Both the position numbers and the translations under genes were made by a program. A stretch of 64,000 bases of DNA from Oceanobacillus salinisoli (GTDB lineage: Bacteria > Bacillota > Bacilli > Bacillales > Amphibacillaceae): NCBI RefSeq assembly GCF_009733865.1, contig NZ_WOFB01000011.1, forward strand, positions 62,001 through 126,000, written 5' to 3'. A model generated the notes under the pieces. The model worked only from the letters and a program-made list of their open reading frames with translations. It did not search any database and was not told the origin of the DNA. Positions within the stretch are counted from its first letter, which is position 1, and each line of letters starts with the position of its first letter. Below are positions 1-9,625 of this stretch, one piece after another.

Positions 1-409
1 CTTTCATTGCTTCGATTAAATCAAGATAAATTTCCCTTCCCTCATCAACCTCAAAATCTATCCCCCTTTTCTCGCAAATTGAGAGTTTTTCTATAACTTC
101 ACTTGAACCATATAATATGACTAAATTTTTCATATAAAAGTAATTTCTATTAATCTCACCCTTATCGTTAGCCAATAATTTCTGATAATGTGACTTATTA
201 AAATCAAGAAGGGAATTTACAAAGTCTGCATAATACTGCCCCTTTTTATCCGCGATTTTCATTAGAACTTCTTTATTTTTTGTAAGGAAAGTATTAAGGT
301 AAGCACCAAGTACCAACGTAAAAATTGATACAACCCAAATGTTCTCACCAATCCAAGTAACTATCTCTTTATATCTTACCCCTTTCTTCCAGTTTCCTAT
401 ATTAAGGCT
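1..409 (-). CDS. Partial unknown protein with N-terminal membrane segment
   Basis: A minus-strand reading frame stays open from an in-frame stop at 410-412 to the left edge, where it runs out of the window. A hydrophobic stretch (WIGENIWVVSIFTLVLGAYL) near its beginning looks like one membrane helix, followed by a charged cytoplasmic-looking region. No ATG with a ribosome binding site is visible: the first possible starts are TTG at 316 and ATG at 262, and both would cut into or remove the helix. It may be a gene that lost its start or uses an unusual one. I do not recognise the family. Confidence 0.4.
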
Positions 410-532
410 TTAGGCTCTGTTTATCTAGCTCATTGCACTTTTTTCTGTATAACAACGCATTTCTATTTGTGCTAGAGACAAGCCCCATAGCACCTATTGA
501 AGGGAGTCAACCTCTCTTGGGTGAGTATGGTG

Positions 533-1303
533 TTATGTGAAGTCATTGTCATCCCTAATTTGCTTAAACACTCTTCTATAATCTTCTTTTGTCATGAACC
601 TTGGCGGTACTGTCTTCTTCTCTAGGGCCTTGTCCCATATAGTTGTCAATTCATCAAGTGTGATTAATTCACATTCAAGCATTCTATTAGAATATCTTGT
701 TATCACATTTGCTAGCAACGCATAACACATTGCAACTGGCTGCGGCAGCATTAATAGTGTATTACTATATTCCTTTTCATAAACAAGAAATTCTCCCTTC
801 CTTAACATGTATGAATATGCTAGTCACCTATAGGTTCTATGATTTAATTTTGATAAATCCCGATATAAATTCCTATAGGCTTGGGCTACAGTCTCACCAG
901 CTGTATTAGATACGTAATTTCGAAACACTCTATTTGGAATAACCTTGTTATCATACCAGCTTTTCAAGTTCTTCTCTTTATCCTTATCCGAGCTTGAAAA
1001 ATATGTTGCTAAATCTATCGCCTCAACGACATCTCTAAATAATCTACAAGCCAATCTATGTTGTTTGGTATCTATTAATTCGAGGCAATCATTTATTGTT
1101 TCTATACCATCAACAAAAAGCATCCATATAGCCTTTTGATCCGTCCTATCATCTCTTGGATACATCCCGTTTCTCTTCATTAAATAAGAAAATAAATCAC
1201 TTATTAACACTCAGGCTTCTCTTGAAAACTGTTCTTGGGCTTCGTATTCATATGGATTTTCATATGCTTCTTGAGGGGAACGTCCCCAAATAAAGCTTGT
1301 CAT
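533..1303 (-). pseudogene. Unknown gene interrupted by two in-frame TGA codons
   Basis: One minus-strand frame runs from ATG 1303 (AAGGA about 10 nt upstream) to a stop at 533, about 254 residues, but is cut by TGA at 1211-1213 and TGA at 824-826. The pieces are about 30, 128 and 96 residues. The middle piece has helical, charged sequence (RLACRLFRDVVEAIDLATYF) typical of a soluble protein, and residues continue smoothly across both stops. The middle piece could start at GTG 1210, right after the first TGA, but no good ribosome binding site precedes it. The likely reading is a gene killed by two nonsense changes. No family recognised. Confidence 0.5.
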
Positions 1304-1473
1304 AATGATTTCATCCTTTTTGAAAGATTTCATTTAATGTCGCCACATACATTCATGAAGATAATCAGCGTTGGTAAACGGATCCGAAACTGTTAAAAAT
1401 GATTCTCGTAGTCAATCAGATGTGTTATTGACGTGAAATCATAATTTCATATCCTCTTAGAGTATTGATGTTT

Positions 1474-2073
1474 TTATTTTGATTCCTTTATCTTTTCTTT
1501 GATTAATTCTTTAGTATTTCTAACGATCCATATATTTGTTCTTTCATTATATGTCATTATATAATTGGGCAATCCTTTAGCAGTTAACTTATCCCTTTCC
1601 TTTGGTTGCTGTTGTGTACTCTTCAGGTAAAGGAGAATTTTATCTAGGGCTTCCGATAATCCTTCATCTGAGTATATTCCATTAAATCTGAAATTGTAAA
1701 GATTGTTATTTATCTTAATTTCAATTCCAAACGTTACTTCCTTATCCTGAGCACCATTTTTTGTTACTTTGTAATACTTTTTACCTCGAACTTTTTAAAA
1801 GGAATGCAAGATAACAAATTTTATACTATCCCATGTGGAATTAACGATAACTCCTGATACTAAAACCCAAAGCTAAAGAAGAATTGATAATGAATGAATA
1901 TACATTAACAAAGTCGTCAATCGAGGCCATAATGGTTCCATTTCTATCTTCTGACTGAAAATCAATTCCTATTTCATTTAACTTTGATTTTATTATAGAT
2001 AAGTCACTTTCTCCTAATGGTCCAGACAAATAAGTCAATCAATTTTATATTGTAAGTTATTAATTTTTTTCAT
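1474..2073 (-). pseudogene. Decayed gene, frameshifts and internal stop
   Basis: A start (MKKINNLQYK) at ATG 2073 with GGGGA upstream soon hits TGA. The next frame continues with ESDLSIIKSKLNEIGIDF and a hydrophobic stretch, shifts again near 1855 into SGVIVNSTWDSIKFVILHSF, meets an in-frame TAA near 1796, and then reads on for about 107 codons (FNGIYSDEGLSEALDKILLY) to a stop at 1474. Joined, the pieces give one protein of about 190 residues with a central membrane segment and a soluble C-terminal domain. At least two frameshifts plus one stop make it non-functional. Family not recognised. Confidence 0.45.
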
Positions 2074-2695
2074 ATACAATTCCCCACGGAAAATTATGGT
2101 TTTACTCTACCGCTCTTGCAAGCCCCTCATTCTTTGACTCAGAGCAAAATCAATAGATATTGTTATGTATCGGTCAGTCAGTCTTCACTAAACAAAACTT
2201 TAACGACTTACTTTTAAGCTTCTATAAAAACTTTTATCACCTTTATGTAGTATTTTACTTGACTGGACAATTGTTTTATCCTTATCGGTAAATAAGCCTT
2301 CAAAACCTCCTCAAAGGGGTGCCTTTGTTTTGAGAACCCATGGGGCCAGACCCTTTTCTTCTTGAATTCTATTAAGTCTAGACAAGTAAAGTCCCTCCCT
2401 CTTATTTTAAAAAATTTTCAAAGCAAATGTAATACTCATTAAATTTGACTCTATTTAACATATGCTCAACATGGTTATTTAAAAGGCAACAAACAACATT
2501 GGAACTTACATTATCCAATGCTACTTTTAGATTTTACCAAGAATACTACTTGCAGCACATTAACTCTAATGTTTCAATCAAATAGCAATTTTTTCTAAGG
2601 GGAAATTATAGCTTCAACATTTTCTTCAACTCTCCCAGTCATTCAAAGATCATCTATACTTGTAACCTGCATCTCAATCGTTTTATCTGTTTCTA
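2074..2695. other. Non-coding stretch with gene remnants and one hairpin
   Basis: No intact gene. At 2497-2520 CATTGGA and TCCAATG form a hairpin; this stretch resembles the terminator at 4384-4411 (both sit in AAGGCAA...TGCT context). On the minus strand at about 2590-2700 a short open stretch (VVETDKTIEMQVTSIDDL, then TGA) looks like the tail of a degraded gene. Nothing else is supported. Confidence 0.4.
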
Positions 2696-2916
2696 CTACT
2701 CCCCAAACTGGATATCCACTTCATCCTCTTGTTTTGGATTTGATTTAATAGAAAAAATACTAATAGAGCTTACTAAAGCAACCAATAAGTAATTTTGAAT
2801 TGAATTGGCAAGGATTTGATTATTTGAAAAGTCAATTCCATTTGTTTTTCCAGATAAATAGCCGCCTACTATTGCGATTAAAAAAAAACTGTTATGATGA
2901 ACCAGGCAAGTCCCAT
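2696..2916 (-). pseudogene. Small membrane protein gene with a homopolymer frameshift
   Basis: From ATG 2916 the frame reads MGLAWFIITVFF and then stops at a run of nine T (minus strand, about 2880-2888). With ten T it would continue into LIAIVGGYLSGKTNGIDF and end at 2696 with the acidic tail KQEDEVDIQFGE, giving about 73 residues and two membrane helices. Either the gene is broken or slippage on the homopolymer restores it. No clear ribosome binding site is seen upstream. Family unknown. Confidence 0.35.
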
Positions 2917-3027
2917 TTTCTAAAATCAATAGTCAACATTCACTATTGTAATAAAAGTGTGGCTCTAAAGTATCAGGCGTTTACATTCAAAGTTATATCT
3001 TACTATTATTTTTATTAGTAGCTTGTC

Positions 3028-4311
3028 TTAAAGAATTTCATGAAGCTTTCTTATTTCATCTATTACACTACAAAAATTAGTTTCTATATTTTTCTCTCTT
3101 ATCTTTTTCCTCTTAGCCTCTATTTCAACCGTTTTTAACGTTTCCAGTTCATCTAATAATCCCTTTTTATCAAAAAAATCAGTAGTATCTAAATCTGAAA
3201 ACGGAATATACTCATTCGTCTTTCTATGCATTAGAATCCCCTTGATGTTGAAAAGCCCGATTAACTCCTTTAATTTTTTATCATGAGATAAGAAAAGAGG
3301 AATAAAGTGAGAAGAATCTTTGTTTGCATTAATTTGAAATTCCATAACTCTAGGAACCATGAAATCCCACGCTATATTCCCTATTTTATCTAATAGTTCT
3401 TTTGAAGTAATAGGTTTACCTCCTTTATTTATTTTATTTAACATTGATACCGATTTTCTATCCTCAAAATATCTGAATGCAATGACCATTTCCCTTTCAT
3501 AAAATATACCTACTCTATTAATTACATATTCAAAAAGTTTTTTCATTTTGTTTTTCGGACTGGAATTACTACCGAATTGAATTTGCCAGATACCAATTAA
3601 CAGTAGGGTTATACTTTGATGCTTATTGGTAAACAAACTTAACACTTCATTAGCTATAAGGTTTCCATTATAAAATAGACTAATGATTTCATCAGTATTT
3701 TGTTTTGCTTCATTTTTACTTATTGTAAACTCTACCTTATTATAGTCAACGTACTGTTCTTGATTTATATTCTTAAACAATTCTACATAATATAAATTCT
3801 CGTACAGTGCAAGGTGCTTAGCATTTGAAACCGTAAATGTATTTTCTCCGGATGAAAATATATTCATATAATTTTCCAATAAATAAAAAGTAATATCATA
3901 GTTAAAATTACTTTTTAACAATATATCTAGTGTTTTAAAAGTACTTTCCTCTAATAGATTTGAATTTTCTATTCCACTCAAGAACCTTTTTATATAACTG
4001 GTGTAGTTTGTATCTAGCATTATTGAATGGTCATATAATATCTGTACGCCTGAGTTACTCAGCATTGAAGTTATTATATCGGTATCAATAGAAAAGATTT
4101 TCTCACTCATAAAGTATGGAACAAAGTCAGTGTTATTTTGATTAAGTATGTCTACAAGCCCAGGTGGATAGACAACACTTTTATTGTATTTATCAGATGA
4201 AGCAATTAACCTATAATCCTTTGTTATTTCATCATACCTGCTCCAATTTGATATATATTCAAATGGCTCAGTAGAATGAATTAGGCTATAAAGGAAATTT
4301 CCCAAACTCAC
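3028..4311 (-). CDS. Large protein of unknown function beside helicase-nuclease genes
   Basis: An intact 427-residue protein. I chose GTG 4311 because AAGGAG lies 9 nt upstream; in-frame ATG 4317 is too close to it. There is no signal peptide or membrane segment. The body is helical; motifs LYDHSIMLDTNY (about residue 92) and FLSHDKKLKELI (about 345), each with acidic residues, are spaced somewhat like the acidic clusters of a PIN-type RNase, but this is only a visual impression. The C-terminus is a lysine/glutamate-rich probable coiled coil. A terminator at 4384-4411 separates it from the helicase gene, so it is probably transcribed from its own promoter. The context suggests an immunity role. 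Confidence 0.6.
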   Translation of the reverse strand: MSLGNFLYSLIHSTEPFEYISNWSRYDEITKDYRLIASSDKYNKSVVYPPGLVDILNQNNTDFVPYFMSEKIFSIDTDIITSMLSNSGVQILYDHSIMLDTNYTSYIKRFLSGIENSNLLEESTFKTLDILLKSNFNYDITFYLLENYMNIFSSGENTFTVSNAKHLALYENLYYVELFKNINQEQYVDYNKVEFTISKNEAKQNTDEIISLFYNGNLIANEVLSLFTNKHQSITLLLIGIWQIQFGSNSSPKNKMKKLFEYVINRVGIFYEREMVIAFRYFEDRKSVSMLNKINKGGKPITSKELLDKIGNIAWDFMVPRVMEFQINANKDSSHFIPLFLSHDKKLKELIGLFNIKGILMHRKTNEYIPFSDLDTTDFFDKKGLLDELETLKTVEIEAKRKKIREKNIETNFCSVIDEIRKLHEIL

Positions 4312-4383
4312 AAACATCAACTCCTTATCTCAAATTATCCGTTAGCCTACTAAGTTATGCCTTGATTATTTTAAGGCAAAAAA

Positions 4384-4411
4384 CAGCATTAGGAAATCCC
4401 ACTTAATGCTG
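4384..4411 (-). terminator. Terminator of the helicase transcript
   Basis: On the minus strand CAGCATTA pairs with TAATGCTG across a 12-nt loop and is followed by TTTTTT. It lies between the helicase stop and the start of the 427-residue gene. Confidence 0.7.
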
Positions 4412-4601
4412 CTTTTCAAAATAACTCATATTAAGTGTTTAATAGGGGGGAACGGTCTCTCTTGGTATGCATTATATAAAAAACTCCCCAGTCCACGTAA
4501 ACCAGTAAGTAACATCCAATTTCCCTCTCCACTTGTTTGGTTTTTCATACATAACATCCTTAATTTTTTCAACTAAAGCAAAAAGATACCTTTTTAAATG
4601 A

Positions 4602-7508
4602 TTACTTACTTCCCCAAATTTCAAGCTGCTTAACTTTACCAGAATTGGAGATATAATATTTTGTAGCTGCTAATACTTCCTGTATCTTATCAGGCATATA
4701 TGTATCTTTACTTATCGAAGGTTGAACAATGACAACTTTACCTATAATTTGCTTATCTTGACTTCGTAGTTCTTTTTTAAATTCATCATAATCACCGCGT
4801 ATAAAGATACAATGTTTTGATTTTCTTCTTTCCTCAATCTTTTTTAATAAAATTGATTTTGTTTTAAGCCAAATAATGGATTTTATAGCTTGTCCTGCTA
4901 CTTCATAAATATCATTTACATCACTATTATAATTGGCTGCAGACATTTTCTTTACATGAAAAAGGGTAATTTCATACGACGTTTTATTTTCTAATACAGT
5001 TATATAATCAGCTATTTCACCTTTAGAATGGTCGTATATGATATACTTCAAGGTGCTATCAGTCAATAAAATTTCTCTCAAAGATGTTTGAATAGATTTT
5101 TCATCCGGATGATATCTTGGATCATTTACTTCTACCTTAATATCAGTACCGTATTCCTCAATCCAATCAATTGGAACTATATTATCATTACTAAATACCA
5201 TTGCATCTGGATTTCCTTCACTTTGTTCAATCCCGGTTATCATTACATCATCTGTAGTGCGAAAAACTAGTGGATGATTATTAAGGTATTCTGATAATTT
5301 AATTTGTTTATGTCCATCTGAAACCAAGATTTTATTTGAATCAGAAGAATAATTAGAATTAACGTCACATACTATTACTTCTTCAGTATCGTCTACTTTC
5401 AATAAAAGTCTTACTTCATCTGCTTTCACATTTAAAATCCTTATAGAAACATCTAATAAAATACCTTGCACTTCTTTATTATCTGAAAAATAAATAGTAG
5501 GTGGGTTAACATATGTTTTCCATGAGAAATCAGAAATAAATATATTAGACGGATATGAAACCAATCTACTTGGTACAGGTAAATAGTCATAATTTGTATT
5601 CGTCTTTACTACAATTCCACTATTTGATATCTTTGACCCATTATAATCACACCATTTTATATAATCTCTTATAGATGCATAGGTACTACTCCACATTTTT
5701 GATCCACTACTATATCCTATAGTAATTTCACTTTCATCAGTTAAAGCTTTGCAAAAGACGTGTCCAGCTGAATATAATTTTCCAGTACTAGGATCAATAG
5801 ATTGACTTACATCAACACCGGCTGAAATTCTATATGACTCACCTGAATCGTTATAACGATTTTGCATACCAGAATTAAAGATTTCAAATTCACGTAAATT
5901 ACCAAGTACTCTGTTCATTTCATGTTTAGGTATTTTTTCATAATATGAACAGAATGAATTAGCTATTCCCTCATAAACAATTTCACTCTTAATCTGCGAA
6001 TAAATAAATAGTAAGTTTGTTTCCCTTTGATAGTGAACTAAGTATAATAGATTCTCAACATCCTTTACACCTTCTCCAATAAACCATTTTGGCGAGGTGT
6101 GATCCTTTCCTATTGCAACAATAGTATTGTCTTTTTCATTTAAAAACGGACCATATTCAATTTTGCAAGCGTCAGGAAATTTAGCAGAACTATTAAACCC
6201 AAACGCTTTATAGATCTTTGCATGGCAATTTAGCCTAACACCATGCAAAGAAAAATCATCAATCTTTTCCACCCTATTTTCGTTGACGTTATGATAATCA
6301 CCAATATACTCCTTTATAGATTCCTCCTCAGAAATTTTACTTTCACTCATGTCAATAATCATGTCCTGCCAAACTGAGTCACTAGTATAAAGAGCTTGGT
6401 TTTCTATAATTAACTCACTGTCATTCATTGCAATAAATTTTGCAGCACCAATATTTTCTGCATTAGTTCTTGCAAATCTACCAATAAATTGTAAAGTACT
6501 TGCTAAAGATTTATGCGGAGCATGAATAGCAGCAATTTTTAAATTTGGAAAATCAAACCCTTCTCCTAGCATATCTACGCAAATTATTCCATCTAATTTT
6601 TTTCCTCTTAAATCTTTTATACATTTCATTACCGTTGAATTAGCCATAGAACTATCAACTCTTTTTAATTTTAATGTTGTATTATCACTATACAACCTCT
6701 CTAACTCTTTTGCGTGCTTTTTAGAATTGGTTCTTACCATTAAATAATGATCTAAACCTTTTTCTCTATCTAATAAAAATACTTCCTCTGCCTTTTTTGC
6801 AATCAATTTATCCTTTTCGAAGTACTCCTCAATAGGTATATATTGTACTTCACCAAATATACCTTCTTTATAAGCTAAGGAAAGTGGATAATTATATATT
6901 ATTTCGCCTTTAATCTCCCGATTATCCATCCTAAATGGTGTAGCAGTAAATAAAATTTGCCTAGCATGTTTCATATTAATAAGTATTTGTTGCCAAGTTT
7001 TTGCTGGTACATGGTGGGCTTCGTCTATTAACACTAAATCAATCTCTTTATTTATGTTGGTATCTTTAGTTAGAGACAAAGCACAAGCTGGTGTTGCTAT
7101 AATAACTTGAACAGATTCGATGTCATCAATCATATCTTCACTAAGTAAATGTTTCATCTCATATACATTAGGCTTTAAAAGTTTATCATTAAATACATTT
7201 GCTTTAATAAGGGTTTTTAGTTGACTGAAGTCTTCAGTAATTTGCCCTCTAACCATTTTACTAGGAGTAACAACAAGAACCTTCTTTGCCTCTAACACAT
7301 ACGGTGTCATCATCAACACAGCAGTTTTGCCTGATCCCGTTGGCATAACTATAATTGCAGCATTAGAATTACTAATAGTAAAAAAGGAAGAAATAGAATG
7401 AATAGCACCTATTTGGGCATTTCTAAGTCCGTGATTTTTTTGTGACTCTCTAGGATAGTTAAGGTATTTGTATCTTTCTGGAAAATATGTATCAGATATT
7501 TTCTCCAT
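4602..7508 (-). CDS. SF2 DEAH-box helicase, defence-associated
   Basis: A 968-residue protein starting at ATG 7508, with GGGGG 8 nt upstream. Walker A is MPTGSGKT (about residue 55), Walker B is VLIDEAHH (about 158), motif III is LFTATP, and the second RecA domain carries GFDFPNLKIA and the arginine-finger motif QFIGRFARTN (about 340). These mark a superfamily 2 helicase/translocase of the UvrB/type III Res-like branch. The 600-residue C-terminal part is not recognised. It lies 72 nt downstream of the Mrr-like nuclease gene and is probably cotranscribed with it, so a translocase-nuclease pair is the natural inference. It is not a canonical HsdR or type III Res because no modification genes accompany it. 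Confidence 0.8.
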   Translation of the reverse strand: MEKISDTYFPERYKYLNYPRESQKNHGLRNAQIGAIHSISSFFTISNSNAAIIVMPTGSGKTAVLMMTPYVLEAKKVLVVTPSKMVRGQITEDFSQLKTLIKANVFNDKLLKPNVYEMKHLLSEDMIDDIESVQVIIATPACALSLTKDTNINKEIDLVLIDEAHHVPAKTWQQILINMKHARQILFTATPFRMDNREIKGEIIYNYPLSLAYKEGIFGEVQYIPIEEYFEKDKLIAKKAEEVFLLDREKGLDHYLMVRTNSKKHAKELERLYSDNTTLKLKRVDSSMANSTVMKCIKDLRGKKLDGIICVDMLGEGFDFPNLKIAAIHAPHKSLASTLQFIGRFARTNAENIGAAKFIAMNDSELIIENQALYTSDSVWQDMIIDMSESKISEEESIKEYIGDYHNVNENRVEKIDDFSLHGVRLNCHAKIYKAFGFNSSAKFPDACKIEYGPFLNEKDNTIVAIGKDHTSPKWFIGEGVKDVENLLYLVHYQRETNLLFIYSQIKSEIVYEGIANSFCSYYEKIPKHEMNRVLGNLREFEIFNSGMQNRYNDSGESYRISAGVDVSQSIDPSTGKLYSAGHVFCKALTDESEITIGYSSGSKMWSSTYASIRDYIKWCDYNGSKISNSGIVVKTNTNYDYLPVPSRLVSYPSNIFISDFSWKTYVNPPTIYFSDNKEVQGILLDVSIRILNVKADEVRLLLKVDDTEEVIVCDVNSNYSSDSNKILVSDGHKQIKLSEYLNNHPLVFRTTDDVMITGIEQSEGNPDAMVFSNDNIVPIDWIEEYGTDIKVEVNDPRYHPDEKSIQTSLREILLTDSTLKYIIYDHSKGEIADYITVLENKTSYEITLFHVKKMSAANYNSDVNDIYEVAGQAIKSIIWLKTKSILLKKIEERRKSKHCIFIRGDYDEFKKELRSQDKQIIGKVVIVQPSISKDTYMPDKIQEVLAATKYYISNSGKVKQLEIWGSK

Positions 7509-7580
7509 ATTAATAGAACCCCCTTTCCAATAAAAAAAATCATCTGTGAATGTAGTTTAATAACAAAGGTTTCATTAGTG

Positions 7581-8606
7581 TCAATCAACTTCACTATCCA
7601 ACATCCAAACTCTTTTAATAGGAATCTCTTTCTTAATTTCTTCGCTAAGCTTTTCATAGTTCTCAAAAATTTGTTGAATAATGGTTTTGGAGTCCCAAAG
7701 ACGGACCTTGAAAAACTGTTTAGGAATTTCTTTCGTAACAGATGATTTAAAACCGCTCCATGAAACTAGCAATCCAAAGTCTGCACTATAATTGCTCATA
7801 GTTCCTATTAATTGGTCTAATGTAGGCCTGTCAAGAGGCGTATCCGATGTCTTTACTTGAACACAAATTCTTGGATCTCCAAATCCCAATGTACTAGAAG
7901 CTGCTAATATATCTACACCGTGATCCGCGCCTTCTGGACTTCTGTATGTTGTAAATCCTTTAGCTTTCAAAATTTCCTCAACCAGATTTTCCATCTTATG
8001 CCCCTTAAAGCGTTGAATAATTCTCTCTGAAATTTGATCATAAATATACTCTTCTAAATCAATTGAAACTGTTTCTTCATTCTCCTCAACTAGTTCCTTA
8101 ACATTTTTATTTTTTGGTACATGCCAATTATTGTCACGCATTTCTCTTATACGTTCTTCTGCATTATTTCTATGTATTTTGCATACCGTCATAAAAGCAC
8201 CTAATGAGTATAAAATATCCTGTTCAAAACGATCCCTTGGTATATCTTTTGCAATCCACTTCACATTGCGATAATGATAGTACGGGCTTCCAAGTGATTC
8301 ATCATACACGTAATCACCAGAAACCTCACCAATATGTATTGTTCGATTAAACTTTGAAGGTAAGACTACTAAATTACCTTTTTCCATTGCATGTGCAATT
8401 GGCCAAATTTGTGAAGCCCAGTTGATTGCTGTTTTTTCTTTATCTAAATCATAATGCTCGATTAGTCGTTTATATAGTGTTTCCTTTGATTCAATTTCTT
8501 TTAAATCTATACTAAGATCATCCCAAGTAAGATAGACTCTTTCATCATCTAGAAACTTGTTTTCAAATTCCCCTTGTTTTCCAGCACGAAATAACCAAAC
8601 TGTCAT
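7581..8606 (-). CDS. Mrr-like restriction endonuclease (type IV-like)
   Basis: A 341-residue protein starting at ATG 8606 after GGTGGAG. The C-terminal domain has the Mrr-type nuclease core: an acidic motif in EGADHGVDILA (about residue 227), then CVQVKTSD (about 253), the Q-x-K variant of the PD-(D/E)xK fold. The N-terminal 150 residues (MTVWLFRAGKQGEFENKF, then TYLTWDD-like sequence) look like the base-reading PUA/EVE-like domain found in front of Mrr nucleases. Family members cut modified foreign DNA. The adjoining helicase gene suggests they work together. Confidence 0.8.
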   Translation of the reverse strand: MTVWLFRAGKQGEFENKFLDDERVYLTWDDLSIDLKEIESKETLYKRLIEHYDLDKEKTAINWASQIWPIAHAMEKGNLVVLPSKFNRTIHIGEVSGDYVYDESLGSPYYHYRNVKWIAKDIPRDRFEQDILYSLGAFMTVCKIHRNNAEERIREMRDNNWHVPKNKNVKELVEENEETVSIDLEEYIYDQISERIIQRFKGHKMENLVEEILKAKGFTTYRSPEGADHGVDILAASSTLGFGDPRICVQVKTSDTPLDRPTLDQLIGTMSNYSADFGLLVSWSGFKSSVTKEIPKQFFKVRLWDSKTIIQQIFENYEKLSEEIKKEIPIKRVWMLDSEVD

Positions 8607-8649
8607 AATAAATCTCCACCCTTTCTAAATCCTTAGCGATTTAATAAAA

Positions 8650-8712
8650 AGTATCAACCATCCATAAAAGTTCTTTTTCCAAATCTTTTCTATAGGTGAC
8701 TGACATTTGTTT
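8650..8712 (-). repeat. Imperfect copy of the hsd terminator region
   Basis: About 50 bp here match 9573-9624: ATCCATAAAAGTTC and TGACTGACATTTG are identical in both and similarly spaced. On the minus strand each can form a long stem ending in T residues, so both probably act as terminators, here for the DUF2513 gene. Confidence 0.5.
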
Positions 8713-8728
8713 AATAAGATACTGGTAT

Positions 8729-9142
8729 TTAATGTAAGAGAGGAAAAAGACGATAATCAATTAATGATAAGCCCAATTTATTTTTTAAATATGAAGCACC
8801 AATATCTAGAAGAGTTGATAGTGAAACACTTGAAAATTTTGATGCAGCTTTTTTCGTTTCCCTCCATACTATATCATCACGTACTGTATCTAAAAATGTA
8901 TGACCATCATAGGTTAATGAACTAATTGCTATGTGAGCATTACCGTCATAATAAAAATCGAAGTTACCATTAATGAAACCTGCTTCGTTAAGTTTTTGAG
9001 CAGTGTAGATTACTGTATCTCCATCGTATTCTTTTAATTCTGGTAACACTAGTATTTTATCATGATCAAGATGTTCATTTAAGTTAGTATGTTTTTCTAC
9101 CGCCAAAAGTAAATCTCTAACACAATCGTGGTTAAGTTCCAT
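8729..9142 (-). CDS. DUF2513 domain protein
   Basis: A 137-residue soluble protein with the features of the DUF2513 family: N-terminal MELNHDCVRDLLLAVE, then the wHTH-like IYTAQKLNEAGFING and SLTYDGHTFLDTVRDD motifs. The family is common in phages and mobile elements; its fold resembles a winged helix and its function is unknown. Start ATG 9142 follows GGGGTAAGAGGT. It and the next small gene sit between two related terminator repeats, as if inserted as a cassette behind the hsd operon. Confidence 0.75.
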   Translation of the reverse strand: MELNHDCVRDLLLAVEKHTNLNEHLDHDKILVLPELKEYDGDTVIYTAQKLNEAGFINGNFDFYYDGNAHIAISSLTYDGHTFLDTVRDDIVWRETKKAASKFSSVSLSTLLDIGASYLKNKLGLSLIDYRLFPLLH

Positions 9143-9333
9143 ACCTCTTACCCCTTTTTTGAAATCTTATAAAGATACACAGCTTGTTCTCAAGAAATCT
9201 ATAAGGTTGAAAAAATTATATCGGATAAATAAATGTAGCAAAGGGACAAATCTTATATAGCAATAAGTATTAATATAGCCCCTTTGCTTTTTAACTTTTC
9301 TAACCAAATAAAATATCACCTTACTTTGTACAA

Positions 9334-9483
9334 TTAGTTCTTACAACCATTTTTGTCACAAGTAATTTTGGAACTAGTATTTACCCAATGACTAGAATTT
9401 TCCTTCGTATTAAATCCGCAACCAGTGCTTCCACCTTTTGTCCCACTATGCACAATTCCAGTTGGTATATGTTTAACAGCCAT
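9334..9483 (-). CDS. 49-residue Gly/Cys-containing small protein
   Basis: A short gene with an excellent ribosome binding site (AAGGAGGT, 7 nt before ATG 9483). The product starts MAVKHIPTGIVHSGTKGG and contains three cysteines (STGCGF, ITCDKNGC) and two histidines, suggesting a small metal-binding or structured peptide with no membrane segment. Base use and the strong start support a real gene. It lies alone between the type I restriction operon and the DUF2513 gene. I do not know its function; a defence-linked modulator is possible but unsupported. Confidence 0.65.
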   Translation of the reverse strand: MAVKHIPTGIVHSGTKGGSTGCGFNTKENSSHWVNTSSKITCDKNGCKN

Positions 9484-9562
9484 CTTTATCACCTCCTTAA
9501 ATTACTAATTTTATAGTTTGAGATTATCTGTCCTATAACATAGGAACAGTCACTCACATACA

Positions 9563-9624
9563 CAAAAATGCCAGTTATCCATAAAAGTTCATTCAAATAA
9601 CTTCTAAGATGACTGACATTTGCT
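9563..9624 (-). terminator. Terminator of the hsd operon
   Basis: Immediately after the hsdR stop, minus-strand AATGTCAGTCATC can pair with GATAACTGGCATT over a long loop, followed by TTT. It matches the copy at 8650-8712. Confidence 0.55.
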
Positions 9625-9625
9625 G

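Noticed and set aside
533-1303. TGA read as tryptophan or selenocysteine
   Set aside because: Other genes in the window use TGA as an ordinary stop (for example the RDD gene) and no selenocysteine machinery or element is seen; nonsense mutation is simpler.
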